Assembly: GCF_000220395.1 (NCBI RefSeq)
Contig: NW_004086406.1
Span: 186,001 to 250,000 of the forward strand
DNA from: Ichthyophthirius multifiliis
Taxonomy: Eukaryota > Ciliophora > Oligohymenophorea > Hymenostomatida
Length of the DNA stretch: 64,000 nucleotides
Direction of reading: 5' to 3'
Both the position numbers and the translations under genes were made by a program. Within the stretch, counting starts at the first letter, position 1; every line of letters starts with the position of its first letter. Shown piece by piece: positions 1 through 11,233 of this stretch. The notes under the pieces are model-generated. The model was not told the origin of the DNA. It made no database searches and saw only the letters and a list, made by a program, of their open reading frames with translations.

Positions 1-1
1 T

Positions 2-853
2 AACTATAAAAGAGATAATCATTAATCTTTAAGAAATTAAAAAGATTAATAAATAAAAAATTATAATTTACCTGAAGAAGAAACAATTGTTTAAAATGAG
101 TTTCCAATAAAAATGCTTTAATCAAAATTTAGTTTTTAATATACTTATTTGTGTTTTTTTAATACTTTATTAATTATAGCTGGATATATACTTTTTAATT
201 ATGTAAATTAATATTGGTTATTAATTGTAGGCGGGTCTTTTTATTTTCTAGAATGTATTCTTACTAACTTTTAAAATATTTATAATTTAAAAATTAACTT
301 TTAATAATTTAATAATATTTATTAAAATGCTCTTGAAGAAAACCCATAAATTTCTTATAAAGCATAATCTTTTGCTTTAGTTTCAAATGATTAGAAAGGA
401 AAAAAATAATAAACTAAAAATATAAAAACACTTATTTTTTCTGATTAAAGATCCTTTGATTATAAAAAATGCATAAATTTTAGTCACCCATTAGAATAGT
501 ATGAACATTTTTTTATTAATAATGGCATTTTTAAAGTATAGGCAAATATTAAATGGGAATGTGGAAACAAAAATACATAAAATGAATATTTACATCTTCA
601 AAATAAAATTGATAATTTATGTAAAATAAAAAATAATGAAATAAAAAGATTCGAATATGCTTAGTTTATTGATTTTTAAAATAATTTTATTGTAATAAAT
701 TAAAAAAGTAGAAATAAGTTAAAATTAGCTTTTTTTAATAAATTTTCATTTTACTTTTTTTCTTTTTTACTTTTATCATTTCCATATAGGCTCTATTATA
801 TTAATTCTATAGATAATTTTGAAATATGTTTCTTTAAAAAAATTTATATTTGA
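2..853 (+). CDS. TMEM151-like membrane protein, 5' partial
   Basis: The frame is open from base 2 and ends at TGA 851-853; the start lies left of the window. Read in code 6 it gives about 283 residues. Two hydrophobic segments occur near the visible N-terminus (around LLIIAGYILF and LLIVGGSFYFLE), followed by a long hydrophilic stretch and a third hydrophobic segment near the C-terminus (FSFLLLSFPYRLYY). That order, the WEC motif, the EYLHLQNKID stretch and the LLSFPYR end resemble the TMEM151 family, where the last helix ends in a similar S-W/F-P-x-R motif. The family has no well established biochemical function. I am fairly sure this is a real gene and only moderately sure of the family. 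Confidence 0.6.
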
Positions 854-2282
854 ATTTTCTTAAATTGATAAATACTTCATAAGATAAAAAAATTAGTTGT
901 ATTTATCATTTTTATTTATACAATAATTTAATTAAAGAAATTAATATTGTAATTATGGAATAATAAAAAATTTATAATTATAGATGTAGCAATATTTATT
1001 TAGTATGAATGTTTATATTTCTTCAAAATAATATTTTGTTTATTTTAAATATATTTTATATATATAAATTATAATAAGATTTTGAATACAATATAAAAAA
1101 TATAAATATAAATATTAATCTTAATTTTTTATATTTTAAAAATATAATCAATACTTATTATTTAATTAATTACTATTTTATATATATATTTGAATATAAT
1201 ATATACATTTTTTTAAAGTTATATATTACTTAGTTATATTGTATTTTCTCATTATTCTTGCATAGTTTTATCGTTAATAACACTATTACTACTTGAAAAA
1301 TTATATTTTTTTTATTTGTATTTACAACTATTTTTATTACTAAATGATTAAATATATTAATAAAAAAATTGAAATTTTTTGATAATTTGAAAAATAATTA
1401 AAATACTAAATAAAAATATTACTTTTTTTTATATTTTTCTGTCTTTTTTTTATAAAATAAAAAAAACAAACAAAAAGGCAAATAAAAAAATTAACTGATA
1501 CATATTTTATTATTTTGATTTTTTTTTTAAATAACAGAAAAACTATATGAACTAATAATATATTTATAAGATTTAGAAAAAAAAAAATTAATTAATTATT
1601 TTATATATTATATTTTATAATTAATTTATATTAAATTTACATTGAATTATAATTATAATATATTTTTAAACATTTTCTTAATACTATTTAAATAATGTCA
1701 TTTAAAATAGATAGGAGTTTAAATGTGTAAGGCCATATATTATTTAATCAAACTAAAAATTAATTATAATATTATTTTAAACTAAATAATAATTAATTAT
1801 ATTATTAAATAAATATTTAATTAATAATAATAAAGATTTTATTAAAAATAGATTATATTTTAATAAAATAAAAAGTAAATTAAATTAAAAGTCTTATGAA
1901 ATTTAATGTTTTCAAATTTTACATCAACTTTATTTTTATTTTATTACAGTTTATTAATAATAAAAAAAAATGCAAATTAACTTATTTTTTTGAATTATAC
2001 TTTAAAAATAGTTTAAAAAAAAAAATTAATAACTAATTTTTTTTAAGGTTATTTTAATTTAATATGTTATTATCAATAAATTAAAATATTTTTAATTAAT
2101 TTATATTACTTTTAATTTATTTTTTTTAAAATTAATAAATAAAAATATGTTGTCATAAACACGTGTTTTTAATTTTAACTTATAACATATAAAAAAAAAG
2201 ATATAGCATAAACAAAAAATTAAATACCTAATAATTCAATACAAAAAATAATAAAATAAAACAACAAATTCTAAAATAACAA
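854..2282. other. AT-rich spacer
   Basis: About 1.4 kb of A/T homopolymer-rich DNA between the TMEM151-like gene and the Sec61 start. I see no coding frame, RNA gene or repeat that I can support. The upstream regulatory region of Sec61 must lie here. Confidence 0.6.
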
Positions 2283-3859
2283 ATGAGTAAAATATTAAAT
2301 ATGTTAGCGCCTGTAATGGCATTAATCCCTGAAGTAGAGAATCCCATGAAAAAGGTAATATTAAAAAAATAAAAATTTAAATATAATATTTTATAAATTA
2401 AAATTTAGGTTCTTCCTTTCAGAAGTAGAGCTATGTGGACAATTATAGTAATTTTAATTTACCTAGTAGCTTGCCAAGTTCCTTTATATGGGGTCGTATC
2501 TAATTCTTCGTCAGATCCTTTTTATTGGTTAAGAGTAATTTTGGCTTCAAACAGAGGTACTATTATGGAATTGGGAATATCTCCAATTGTAACAGCTGGT
2601 ATGGTAATGTAATTATTAGTAGGAACTAAAATAATTGAAATTGATTAGAATGTAAAATCAGATAAAGCCTTATTTGAAGGAGCTTAAAAACGTAAAAAAA
2701 TATTTTAACTATTTGGTAAATTTTGGTAAATAAAAAAAAAAAGTTTTGGGTTTAATTATTGCTTTTTGTGAAGCCGCAGCCTATGTATGGAGTGGAATGT
2801 ATGGAGACATAGAAAAAGTAGGTAGTGGAAATGCTATATTAATAGTGTTATAATTAACTTTTGCAGGAGTAATTGTATTAATGCTTGATGATTTACTATC
2901 AAAAGGACATGGATTAGGAAACTCTGCTATATCTTTATTCATAGCTATAAATATATGTGAGACTCTATTATGGAAATCATTTTCTCCAATTACCTATCCT
3001 TCTGAAAGTGGAGATTAATATGAAGGTGCAATAATAAATTTATTCCACGGCTTAATATTCATGCCAAATAAATTACATGCATTACAAAATGCATTTTATA
3101 GATAAGGGCTCCCTAACATAAGTAACTTAATATCAACAGCAGTAATATTTTTAGTTGTGATTTATTTCTAAGGATTTAAAGTTGATATTTCTATAAAAAA
3201 CAGCAGAGTAGCAGGACAAATATAATCATACCCAATAAAATTGTTCTATACTTCAAATATGCCTATTATTCTTTAAACTGCACTTGTTTCAAATTTATAC
3301 TTCTTCTCTTAAATGCTTTATAAACAATTTTCTGGAAACTTTCTTATTGGATTATTAGGAAGATGGTAATAAGTCGAAGCTGGTGGTAATCACTTCGTAC
3401 CTACTGGAGGTCTTGTTTATTATCTTTCACCTCCTCGAGGACTTTATGAAACTATTAGTGATCCTTTACATACTATTCTTTATGTTGCATTTGTACTTAC
3501 TACTTGTGCTATATTTTCTAAAACATGGATTGAAGTCTCTGGATCTTCTGTTAGAGATGTTGCTAAATAGTTAAAAGAATAAGGTATGAGTCTTATTGGT
3601 TCTAGAGATATAGGACTTAAAAAGCATCTAGCAAGATATATTCCTATTGCTGCTACTTTTGGTGGTATGTGTGTAGGAGCATTAACTATCGTTGCCGATT
3701 TTATGGGAGTTATTGGATCAGGTATTTTTATTTATTTTTTATTTAATTTATTTAAATATTTTTATTATAGGTACAGGTATATTACTTGCTGTTAATATTG
3801 TTTATGGATACTTTGAATAATTTAAAAAAGAAAAGGAATAAGGAACATTAGAATTTTGA
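2283..3859 (+). CDS. SEC61A: Sec61 subunit alpha (ER protein-conducting channel)
   Basis: Pore-forming subunit of the ER translocon, which moves nascent secretory and membrane proteins across or into the ER membrane. It begins [20 protein letters not shown], close to animal Sec61 alpha, and carries the expected landmarks in order: a plug region near [14 protein letters not shown], the [16 protein letters not shown] loop, [45 protein letters not shown] and the C-terminal GTGILLAV helix. Three introns are 2355-2408, 2692-2743 and 3722-3770. Removing them leaves exactly 474 codons, 473 residues, the normal family length. Many family Gln positions are TAA or TAG, which fixes the genetic code for the window. 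The gene is intact. Confidence 0.97.
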
Positions 3860-4441
3860 AGGCTATAAGCTATTATCTTATTTGTTTTTTATATTTAATA
3901 TTTAAATGAAAAAAAAAAAAATTAATTTGAAAAAAATATTTGTTTTTTCATTTTTTATGATTTATTTATTTTAAATGTTTAAAATATTTTAGATTTTATG
4001 TATTATTTCATAATTAATAATATTTATTTAATGATTTTTAATGTTTATTTTTATTTATTTAAAATAAATAGAATTACTATAAAGAAATTACTTATTTTAT
4101 GTTGATATTTTAATTATTATGCATAATTTAAAGATTTTATCAATAATAATAATATTAAATATTTGTCTTATTTGTCAAAAAAATTACAAATGGAAACAAA
4201 TTATTGAAATTTATGATATTGATAAAATATTATAATCGTTCGAATATTTCAAACAATAAATTAATAATATTTTTAAATGAAATTAAACATTTTAAATAAG
4301 TATATTAAACTTTAATTAATAATTATTAAAAATCTCTAAATAATTTATTAAGAAAAATAAGTTTTTTTAAGTTTTTAAAATAATAAAAAAATTAAATATA
4401 TATTTTTTTTTAAATTAATGAAATAAAATAAAATTCAAAAT
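3860..4441. other. Convergent AT-rich spacer
   Basis: Region between the 3' ends of Sec61 (plus strand) and eIF3m (minus strand). It holds both 3' UTRs and terminators by position. No distinct signal is visible. Confidence 0.5.
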
Positions 4442-5858
4442 TCATTAAGATTATTATTCTAAACTATTACTACTAATACTAACTTTAGAAATAAGAGATT
4501 TTAATTATTCATTTATTTTTTCCCATTCTTTTTAATCAAAATATTTACCATAATTATTCCTATTTACATTAAATATTAAAAAATCAATTAATAAATAAAT
4601 AAATAATTACTTGATATAAATAACTTTATTAAATTAATCAATTTCTGCATCAACAACTTTACTCATAATACCTAATATGACCCAATTTTCAACATCATTT
4701 TCAGAAATCTTAATATAAAAAATTATAAAAATATTAAATCTTTAAAAATACCTATAACTTTTAAGCAAATTCAGCATAAAGTAATAATTTCTCCAGATTT
4801 AGTTATTCTTCCAATTGATTAGACTCTTACTTTCTCAGAATATTAATCCTCATTAATATTAAGAGATTTAATAGCATTTGGTTTTTAATTCTTGAAATTT
4901 AAGTATCCTTAAACATCTCCAGTAATGAAGAAGGAGAAAATTTAGTATAAATCAGAGTTTGATTTTTCTAAATATTACATTCCTTAAGATTCAAAAATAT
5001 TATTATACTCAGAAAGAATTTAACCTTATAAAATTAAATAAAGAATTTATTTTTTCGAAAACTCATTTTCTTCATTATTTATAGAATTAAAAGACTATAA
5101 ATATTTTATAATTAATTTGCATTTTAATTCTTAACTAAAAAAAATAAAAAATAAAATATTTTTTATTTATAATTTTATTAACTATTTTTGTTTGTCTAAA
5201 ACATTTATTATATGCTAATATAATCCTTATTTTTTATCATTGCTTATTTTCCATCCTTATGTAATTTCATCTAAATTGACTAAACTATTATTCAGAACAC
5301 TTAATTTATCATGCTTTTTACTAAAGTTAATTATTTCTTTAAAAAGTTCTAATTAAATATTTGATTCCTTATCAAGTCCATTAAAAAGAATACCATATCT
5401 TTATAGATAATAATATATTAAAAATATTTTATTTTTTATATTATTTTTACAAATTTAATTTTTAATTTATTGAGTATTAGGTTTCTTTATCATTTAAATG
5501 AATAAAGGCTTAAAGTAATTCTTCTTTTTTTTCTTTTTAATTGCATTATTATATAAAATATGAAGTTAAAGCAGGAATTGTTTATAAAACTATTTTTAAT
5601 AATACTATTAAATTTGTTATAATTTTTTATTTTACATTTATTATCTAGTCTGAATTTTAATCTAGCATCAAAAAGTAATTCTAATACACTGATATAATCT
5701 TTTTTTTGTAAATAGTTATTAGTTTATTCTTTAAATTATTCTAAATAGACTTGCTTGTTTTCATCATATGTTCCTTATCTCGTTAAAGTTTATTCTATAT
5801 AAGTAGATAATCTTGAAATGTTCTCTAATTCGAATATTTATATTAATTAATAAGACAT
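4442..5858 (-). CDS. EIF3M: Translation initiation factor eIF3 subunit M (PCI domain), one frameshift
   Basis: PCI-domain subunit of eIF3, which helps load the small ribosomal subunit onto mRNA. The best anchors are LFNGLDK (animal LFHGMDK), the region SEKVRVQSIGR through EFAQKLQISENDVE (animal MAKMRLLTFMGM through QQELQIGADDVE) and the end FDQKEWEKINEQLKS. Five introns are 4560-4610, 4709-4751, 5135-5182, 5399-5450 and 5590-5635. After splicing, 1177 nt remain, one too many. The frame breaks between GEIIT and YAEF, near 4774-4781, where one T of the run TTT is in excess. Dropping it gives about 391 residues against 374 in human. I read this as a sequencing indel in a live gene. The start is the first ATG (5858). 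Confidence 0.92.
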
Positions 5859-6715
5859 ATTTAAAAAAAAATTATATATTATAATAAAAATATGATTATA
5901 AAAAAAAAGTATATAATAAAAAAGATATATTATTTTTAATGTTTATACTTCTTTTTTTTTTAACTTTTTTTTTTAATATAAAAATTATTTTTATATAAAG
6001 TTAAAAAATTTTCTTTAAAAACTAAATAAAAAAAATCATTAATTTATAATATTATATTTTTTATTTAATTAATTATTTAATAATTTTTAATTATAAAAAA
6101 AAAAAAAATATTAGAAATATAAGATAAAAAAAATTGATATTATTCAATTTAAATATATTTTTATTTAAATTTATATATAATTTTTATTTTAAATTATAGT
6201 ATTAAAGAAATTATAAACATATTTTCTAATATATATATTGTAAAAATTTTTATAAATAACAATAATTTTTTTATTCTAAAAATTTTATATTAGGAAATCC
6301 ATTTATAAAAATAATATAAAAAAAAATATTTAAAATACTTATAATTTTTGTATATATTTATTTATTATTTTTAGAATAATTACAAAATATATAAAATAAT
6401 TTATATTTTCTTATAAATTAATATTTTACTCTAAAATTTCTAAATGAATGTTATTTGGATATAGTTTAATTAGTTTTAGAATATTTAATATTTAAAAAAT
6501 TTAACAAATTTTAATTCAGCTTTTTTTATATTATTTTTTTCATATTAATTGTTAGAATTGTTTTGGGTAAAAAATCAAAAATTATTAAAAAAAATCTTTT
6601 TTATAGAAATTTTTTAATTTTCATATTAAGGATTTAAAATATTTTCGATTTTTGAAAATTCAATAAAAATATTTAAATTTATAAATGTTTGAATTTATTT
6701 GATAATAAAAAGAAA
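5859..6715. other. AT-rich spacer
   Basis: Upstream region of the minus-strand eIF3m gene. Long A and T runs, no supported gene. Confidence 0.5.
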
Positions 6716-7096
6716 TCATAATATATATATATATGTGCATAACTGTTAAATAATTGATTTTAATAATTATCGAAGAAATATTTGGAACATTCTTAACAAG
6801 CCTAAAATAAAAATTAATATATTTTGTTGTTTAAATATATCATTAACATTTTGTTTTTTGTATTCAGGGAAAAAATTCCATTCAAAACTATACACTATTA
6901 TAGATAATTTTAAATTATATTTAAATTTAAAATATTTTAAAAGGTGGGTTAAATTTTTATTATAAAAAATTATTATTACATTTTGCAATAAAAGAAAAAA
7001 AACAAAATTGAATATAAAATTAATTCTATTATTTATATTTATTTTTCCAAAATAAATATTACGTAATTTTTTAACAAAGTATTTAAATGACAACAT
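6716..7096 (-). CDS. Possible small hydrophobic protein (weak)
   Basis: A 126-residue code-6 frame starting ATG at 7096 and ending TGA at 6716. It is rich in Phe, Ile, Asn and Lys, with a possible membrane segment (IFNFVFFLLL) and a second hydrophobic stretch (ILIFILGLL). TGA is rare by chance in DNA this AT-rich, so an open frame of this length is weak evidence. It contains few of the GC-richer codons seen in the neighbouring true genes. I do not recognise a family and it may be noise. Confidence 0.2.
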
Positions 7097-7228
7097 ATTT
7101 AAATACTAATATAAATAAACAGAATTATAATTATACTTTTTAAAAATTTACATAATAATATAAATAAACAAAAAGTTTTAAAATAAAAATAAATAAAAAA
7201 CATTTATATCAACAACAAAAATATATAT

Positions 7229-9163
7229 ATGAAAATTCTAATATATACATTATACATTATTTTATCAATAGTTCTGACTTAAGAATAAAAGTCTAAATAA
7301 AAACCTTTAGTAACTAACAAAATGCTAAGATATCTTGAATAAAAACTCCCTGAATATATTTAACCTATTTTCAATGAAGTTTTTGCAAATAATAAAGACT
7401 TATAATTTTCTACATGTACAGCCTGCTTATAATATTTTAAATTTTTTAGTTTTTTACAATTAGATAAACTAAAATATGTCTTAAAAATAATAGCAATTGA
7501 TGTATGTAAATTAGAAAATAGTGAAAACGTAAAAAATTTTTTACTTATATTTTCAACTTATTTTTATTAAAATAGGTTTGTAAAGGATTAATGACAGATT
7601 ATTTCGAATCTTTTGTATCAAACTTTTTTGGTAGATATTTGACAATAAAACATTTATGTACATATGTAAGAGCTTGTGAAGATACTCGTCAAAAAGTAGA
7701 CTTTGAAAGCTGGAAATGGAAGATTTTAAGTAACAAACCGAAAAATTATATCGTGATAGACGAAGATTAATAACAATTAACTAAATCTTAAAAAGGTTTT
7801 AATATATTACATCTAGCTGATTTACATTTAGACCTTGAATATACAGAAGGATCATTATCAGAATGCAATGACTTTTTCTGTTGCAGGCCTGAAAGTGGAG
7901 ATTATCCTTAAGAAGAGTCTAAAAAGCAAAATATTGGGGAACTTTAGCTAATTGTGATATTCCTTTAAGAACAGTAAATGCTCTTTTGAAAGACGCAGCG
8001 AATCAAAAAAAAAGGAAAAAAATAGATTTTATAATATGGACAGGAGATTCAATAAGTCACGATGTTTGGCATTAATAGTTTAGAAATTAGACTCTTCCTT
8101 AAGAACAAATAACTAATCTTATAAAAGATTTATTTTCAGATATACCAGTATATCCTATATTTGGAAATCATGAAAATTATCCTGGAGATCAATATGATAT
8201 AACAGAAAAAGATAGCTCCAATTGGGTCAGAAGAAGATCTGCTAATATGTGGAAATAATGGTTAGATGAAGAAGGATTTTAATAACTTTATAATAATGGA
8301 TATTATGCTTAATTTAATAAAGAATTCAACATAAGATTTATTGCTTTAAATACTTAAGTTTGTGATAATTTAAACTTTTTCCTTATTTTTAATAATACAG
8401 ATCCTAATGCATAAATTGAATTTCTTTATTAATAATTAAATTTGGCCGAATAAAATAAATAAAAAGTCATTATCTTTGGGCATATTCCTATTGGAGATAA
8501 TACTTGTTCATCTTAATGGGCTTTAAGATATTAAGTTTTAATTGATAGGTTTGAATATATTATTATAGGATAATTTTTTGGTAATTACTTTTTTTTAATT
8601 AAAATATTTATTTCATCAATATAGGTCATACTCATAATGATCATATTGAAAGTATTATAAGTAGCTAAGGAGAAAAAAGAAGTATTGGAAGTATTTTTAT
8701 TGCACCAAGTGGTACTACTTATAGTTTTTTGAATCCTTCTTATAGAATTTTCGAATTTAAAAATTAAAAACTCTTCAATTATTATTAATATAGACTAGAT
8801 TTAGATAATGCTAATTAAAATATCCATAAAGAGCCTACATGGGATTTAGCTTATGATTTTCTGTCTGAATATTAATTGGATGATATTTCTAATGATTCTT
8901 TATATTTATTGGCTTTTGATAAACTTGTTAATAATGATAATTTATTAAATAAATATATTCTGAATTTCAATAGTGGTAACCGAAATTTGATGCCTAAAAA
9001 AATTGATACTAAAGTTAGAAGAAACTTCCTTTGTTAGGCTTAAAATATTATTTTTGATGATAGATTTAAATGCTTTGGTATTTATGGAATATTTTATTAT
9101 AAACTAGAATTTATCTATCAATTCTTATAAACGCTTTAGGGCGAATGGTTAATTTAGAATTGA
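7229..9163 (+). CDS. Acid sphingomyelinase-like phosphodiesterase, secreted; one frameshift
   Basis: Calcineurin-like metallophosphoesterase of the ASM/SMPDL family, expected in the lysosome or outside the cell, cleaving phosphodiester lipids or nucleotides. A signal peptide (MKILIYTLYIILSIVLTQ) precedes a saposin-B-like segment with cysteines (STCTACLQ, VCKL). The metal motifs are clear: ADLHLD, WTGDSISHD, GNHENYP, FGHIPIGD and GHTHNDH. Introns are 7529-7575 and 8581-8624. The remaining 1844 nt is one short of a multiple of three: the frame must shift at 7921-7925 (AAAAA), between EESKK and the family motif KYWGTLANCD. One extra A restores about 614 residues, the usual size. All catalytic motifs are present, so I treat it as a functional gene with a sequencing indel. 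Confidence 0.92.
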
Positions 9164-9294
9164 AAAAATAATTAATAATTTATTATATTTATACTTTTTT
9201 TGTTATTAAATATTCTGAATTTTTTCATTTTTTTTTTTTAATTTAAAAAATTAATATTTTTTTATAAAAATAGTTTTTATAAAATAATTAAAAA

Positions 9295-10892
9295 TCAATA
9301 ATTATCATCATTCATTAATTTATATTAATTATTTTATTAAGAACAAATTCTTTCGTATATAATTTAAGCCATTTCTTTTAAATCAGTTATTTATAATTTT
9401 ACAATTTACATAACAACATAAAGACCTAAACCTATAAAAATATAAAATAATAACAATAAAAAATAATATAATACCGATAGTAATTCCTATCCAAATCCCT
9501 TAAATTTAAAAAGAAGTGTAATAAGCTAAAAAATAACTAAGTCCTAATCCAACAAAAGCATAGCAAAAAATAAAAGAAGCACTACTAAATCTTTCTTGAG
9601 CTATAGCTCTCATATAAGCGGTGAGCATGCATTAAAAGCAATCAAAACAATATTAAATAATAAATATATTAAAAATCAAAATAATACTTTATTTAACATT
9701 ATCATCTACAGCAAAAATATCTGCGATTTAATTTTGCAACAAATAAACAGGTAAAAGTGTTAACATTAAATGAAAAGTAATAATAATAAAACTGTATTAA
9801 GCGTATTTATTTGCATTATGAATATTACCTTTTCCCATTTCATTACTTATAAAAGTGCATGAAGCAGTAGCATATCCTAAAGGGAATTAATTACATACAC
9901 AAATCAAATTAGCTAAAATAATGTGGGCAGCATATTATTATGAAGGCAAATTTGAAGCTATGATAGAATTTGCTTCTTAAAGCATCCATTCTAAAGCAAC
10001 TAATGATCCTATAGGTATAGCTGTTTTAAGGAAATAACTAATATCATTAAAACATTTAGAATTAAACGGTATGAAGCATTTTTATAAATCTTTTTTTTGT
10101 TTTGCAAATAAATAGCAAAGTAATAAATTTGAAATTTAACAAGAACTAAATACTATTGATGCACCATATATTCCCAAATCTAATTTTGATATAAATATAT
10201 AACAATATAATATTGTTAAAATTAAGTTTGATCCACTACTATATACTTATATTCTATATTCATTTTAAGCATTTAATGTTGCTTTTTTTATTTTATTTTT
10301 TTGATTAAATATTTATTTATTTTTAAATAAAAAAAAAAATACCTTTATATGCATAATATATTGCTGTAAAAAATATTCCAGGTATTTAATAAATGCAATA
10401 TTAACCAGCAATATATGATAAATATATATCTCTATTCCACAAAGAAATTATGTTTTCTGAAAAATACATACTTAAGGAAATAGGAATAAACATTAAAAAA
10501 GATATATACAATGTCTTCTAGAAAAGAATTCCTACTTAATTATAATTGCCTGCTCCATGCTCATGGGAAGCCATAGTTTCTAAACCACTACTAAGTCCAT
10601 AATAAAGACCTTATCCAATACAATTACTCCAAACTAAACCTAATCCGAAACCATTAATAATATTTTAAGGATAATTATTTTTTATAAAAATTAATGTTAT
10701 CGTCGAAGGTACCCATTCAAGAAAAAAACTTAAGGCTTCTTCAATACATGATTTTAAAAGCCATTTAAAATTGACTTTGTCTTTTATAATATTTTTATTT
10801 ATTTCGGAATTTCTTTCAGACTATGAAGCTTATGTTGATGTTTCTTCTCTTTAAATAGAAAACGTATTTATATTTGAGTTTTTTGCCTGCAT
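9295..10892 (-). CDS. MATE-family multidrug/toxin exporter
   Basis: Multi-antimicrobial extrusion protein, a membrane antiporter exporting cationic compounds by proton or sodium exchange. About 12 hydrophobic segments are visible. Typical features include the first-repeat motif ASHEHGAGNYNQVG (eukaryotic ...SQAFGAxxxxxVG), the central QANxxAASNLPSQQYAAH-type stretch, GYATASCTFISNEMGKGN and a C-terminal MRAIAQERFSSA. Introns are 9432-9474 and 10282-10342. Spliced length is exactly 498 codons, 497 residues, normal for the family. The N-terminal ~40 residues are a hydrophilic Ser/Asn-rich tail. The substrate cannot be read from sequence. The gene is intact. Confidence 0.93.
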
Positions 10893-11233
10893 TTTTTATT
10901 TTCAATTTTAATAATATTTTTATTATTTTTATTTATCTTATATATAAAATATTTATTTATAATATTAACCTCTATTTTTTATAAATATAATACGTATTTT
11001 AATATAATAATTTATATTTATCTCTATATATTAATTTTGTTTAAAAAAAAATCGATATTTTTTATTATTATCAAAATAGAAATAAAAATAATTTTTTTTA
11101 GTATTTTAGAATTTTACAAATAATTTTGAAATATATTGTTTTCAAAAAAATATTAAGTTAAATTTTTTATATCAAGCTTTTTATAAGTTTGAAGATTTTA
11201 AACTAATTTTTTTTTTTTTCGAATTTATTATTT
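10893..11233. other. AT-rich spacer
   Basis: Lies between the start of the MATE gene and the 3' end of the calcium channel gene. No distinct feature seen. Confidence 0.5.
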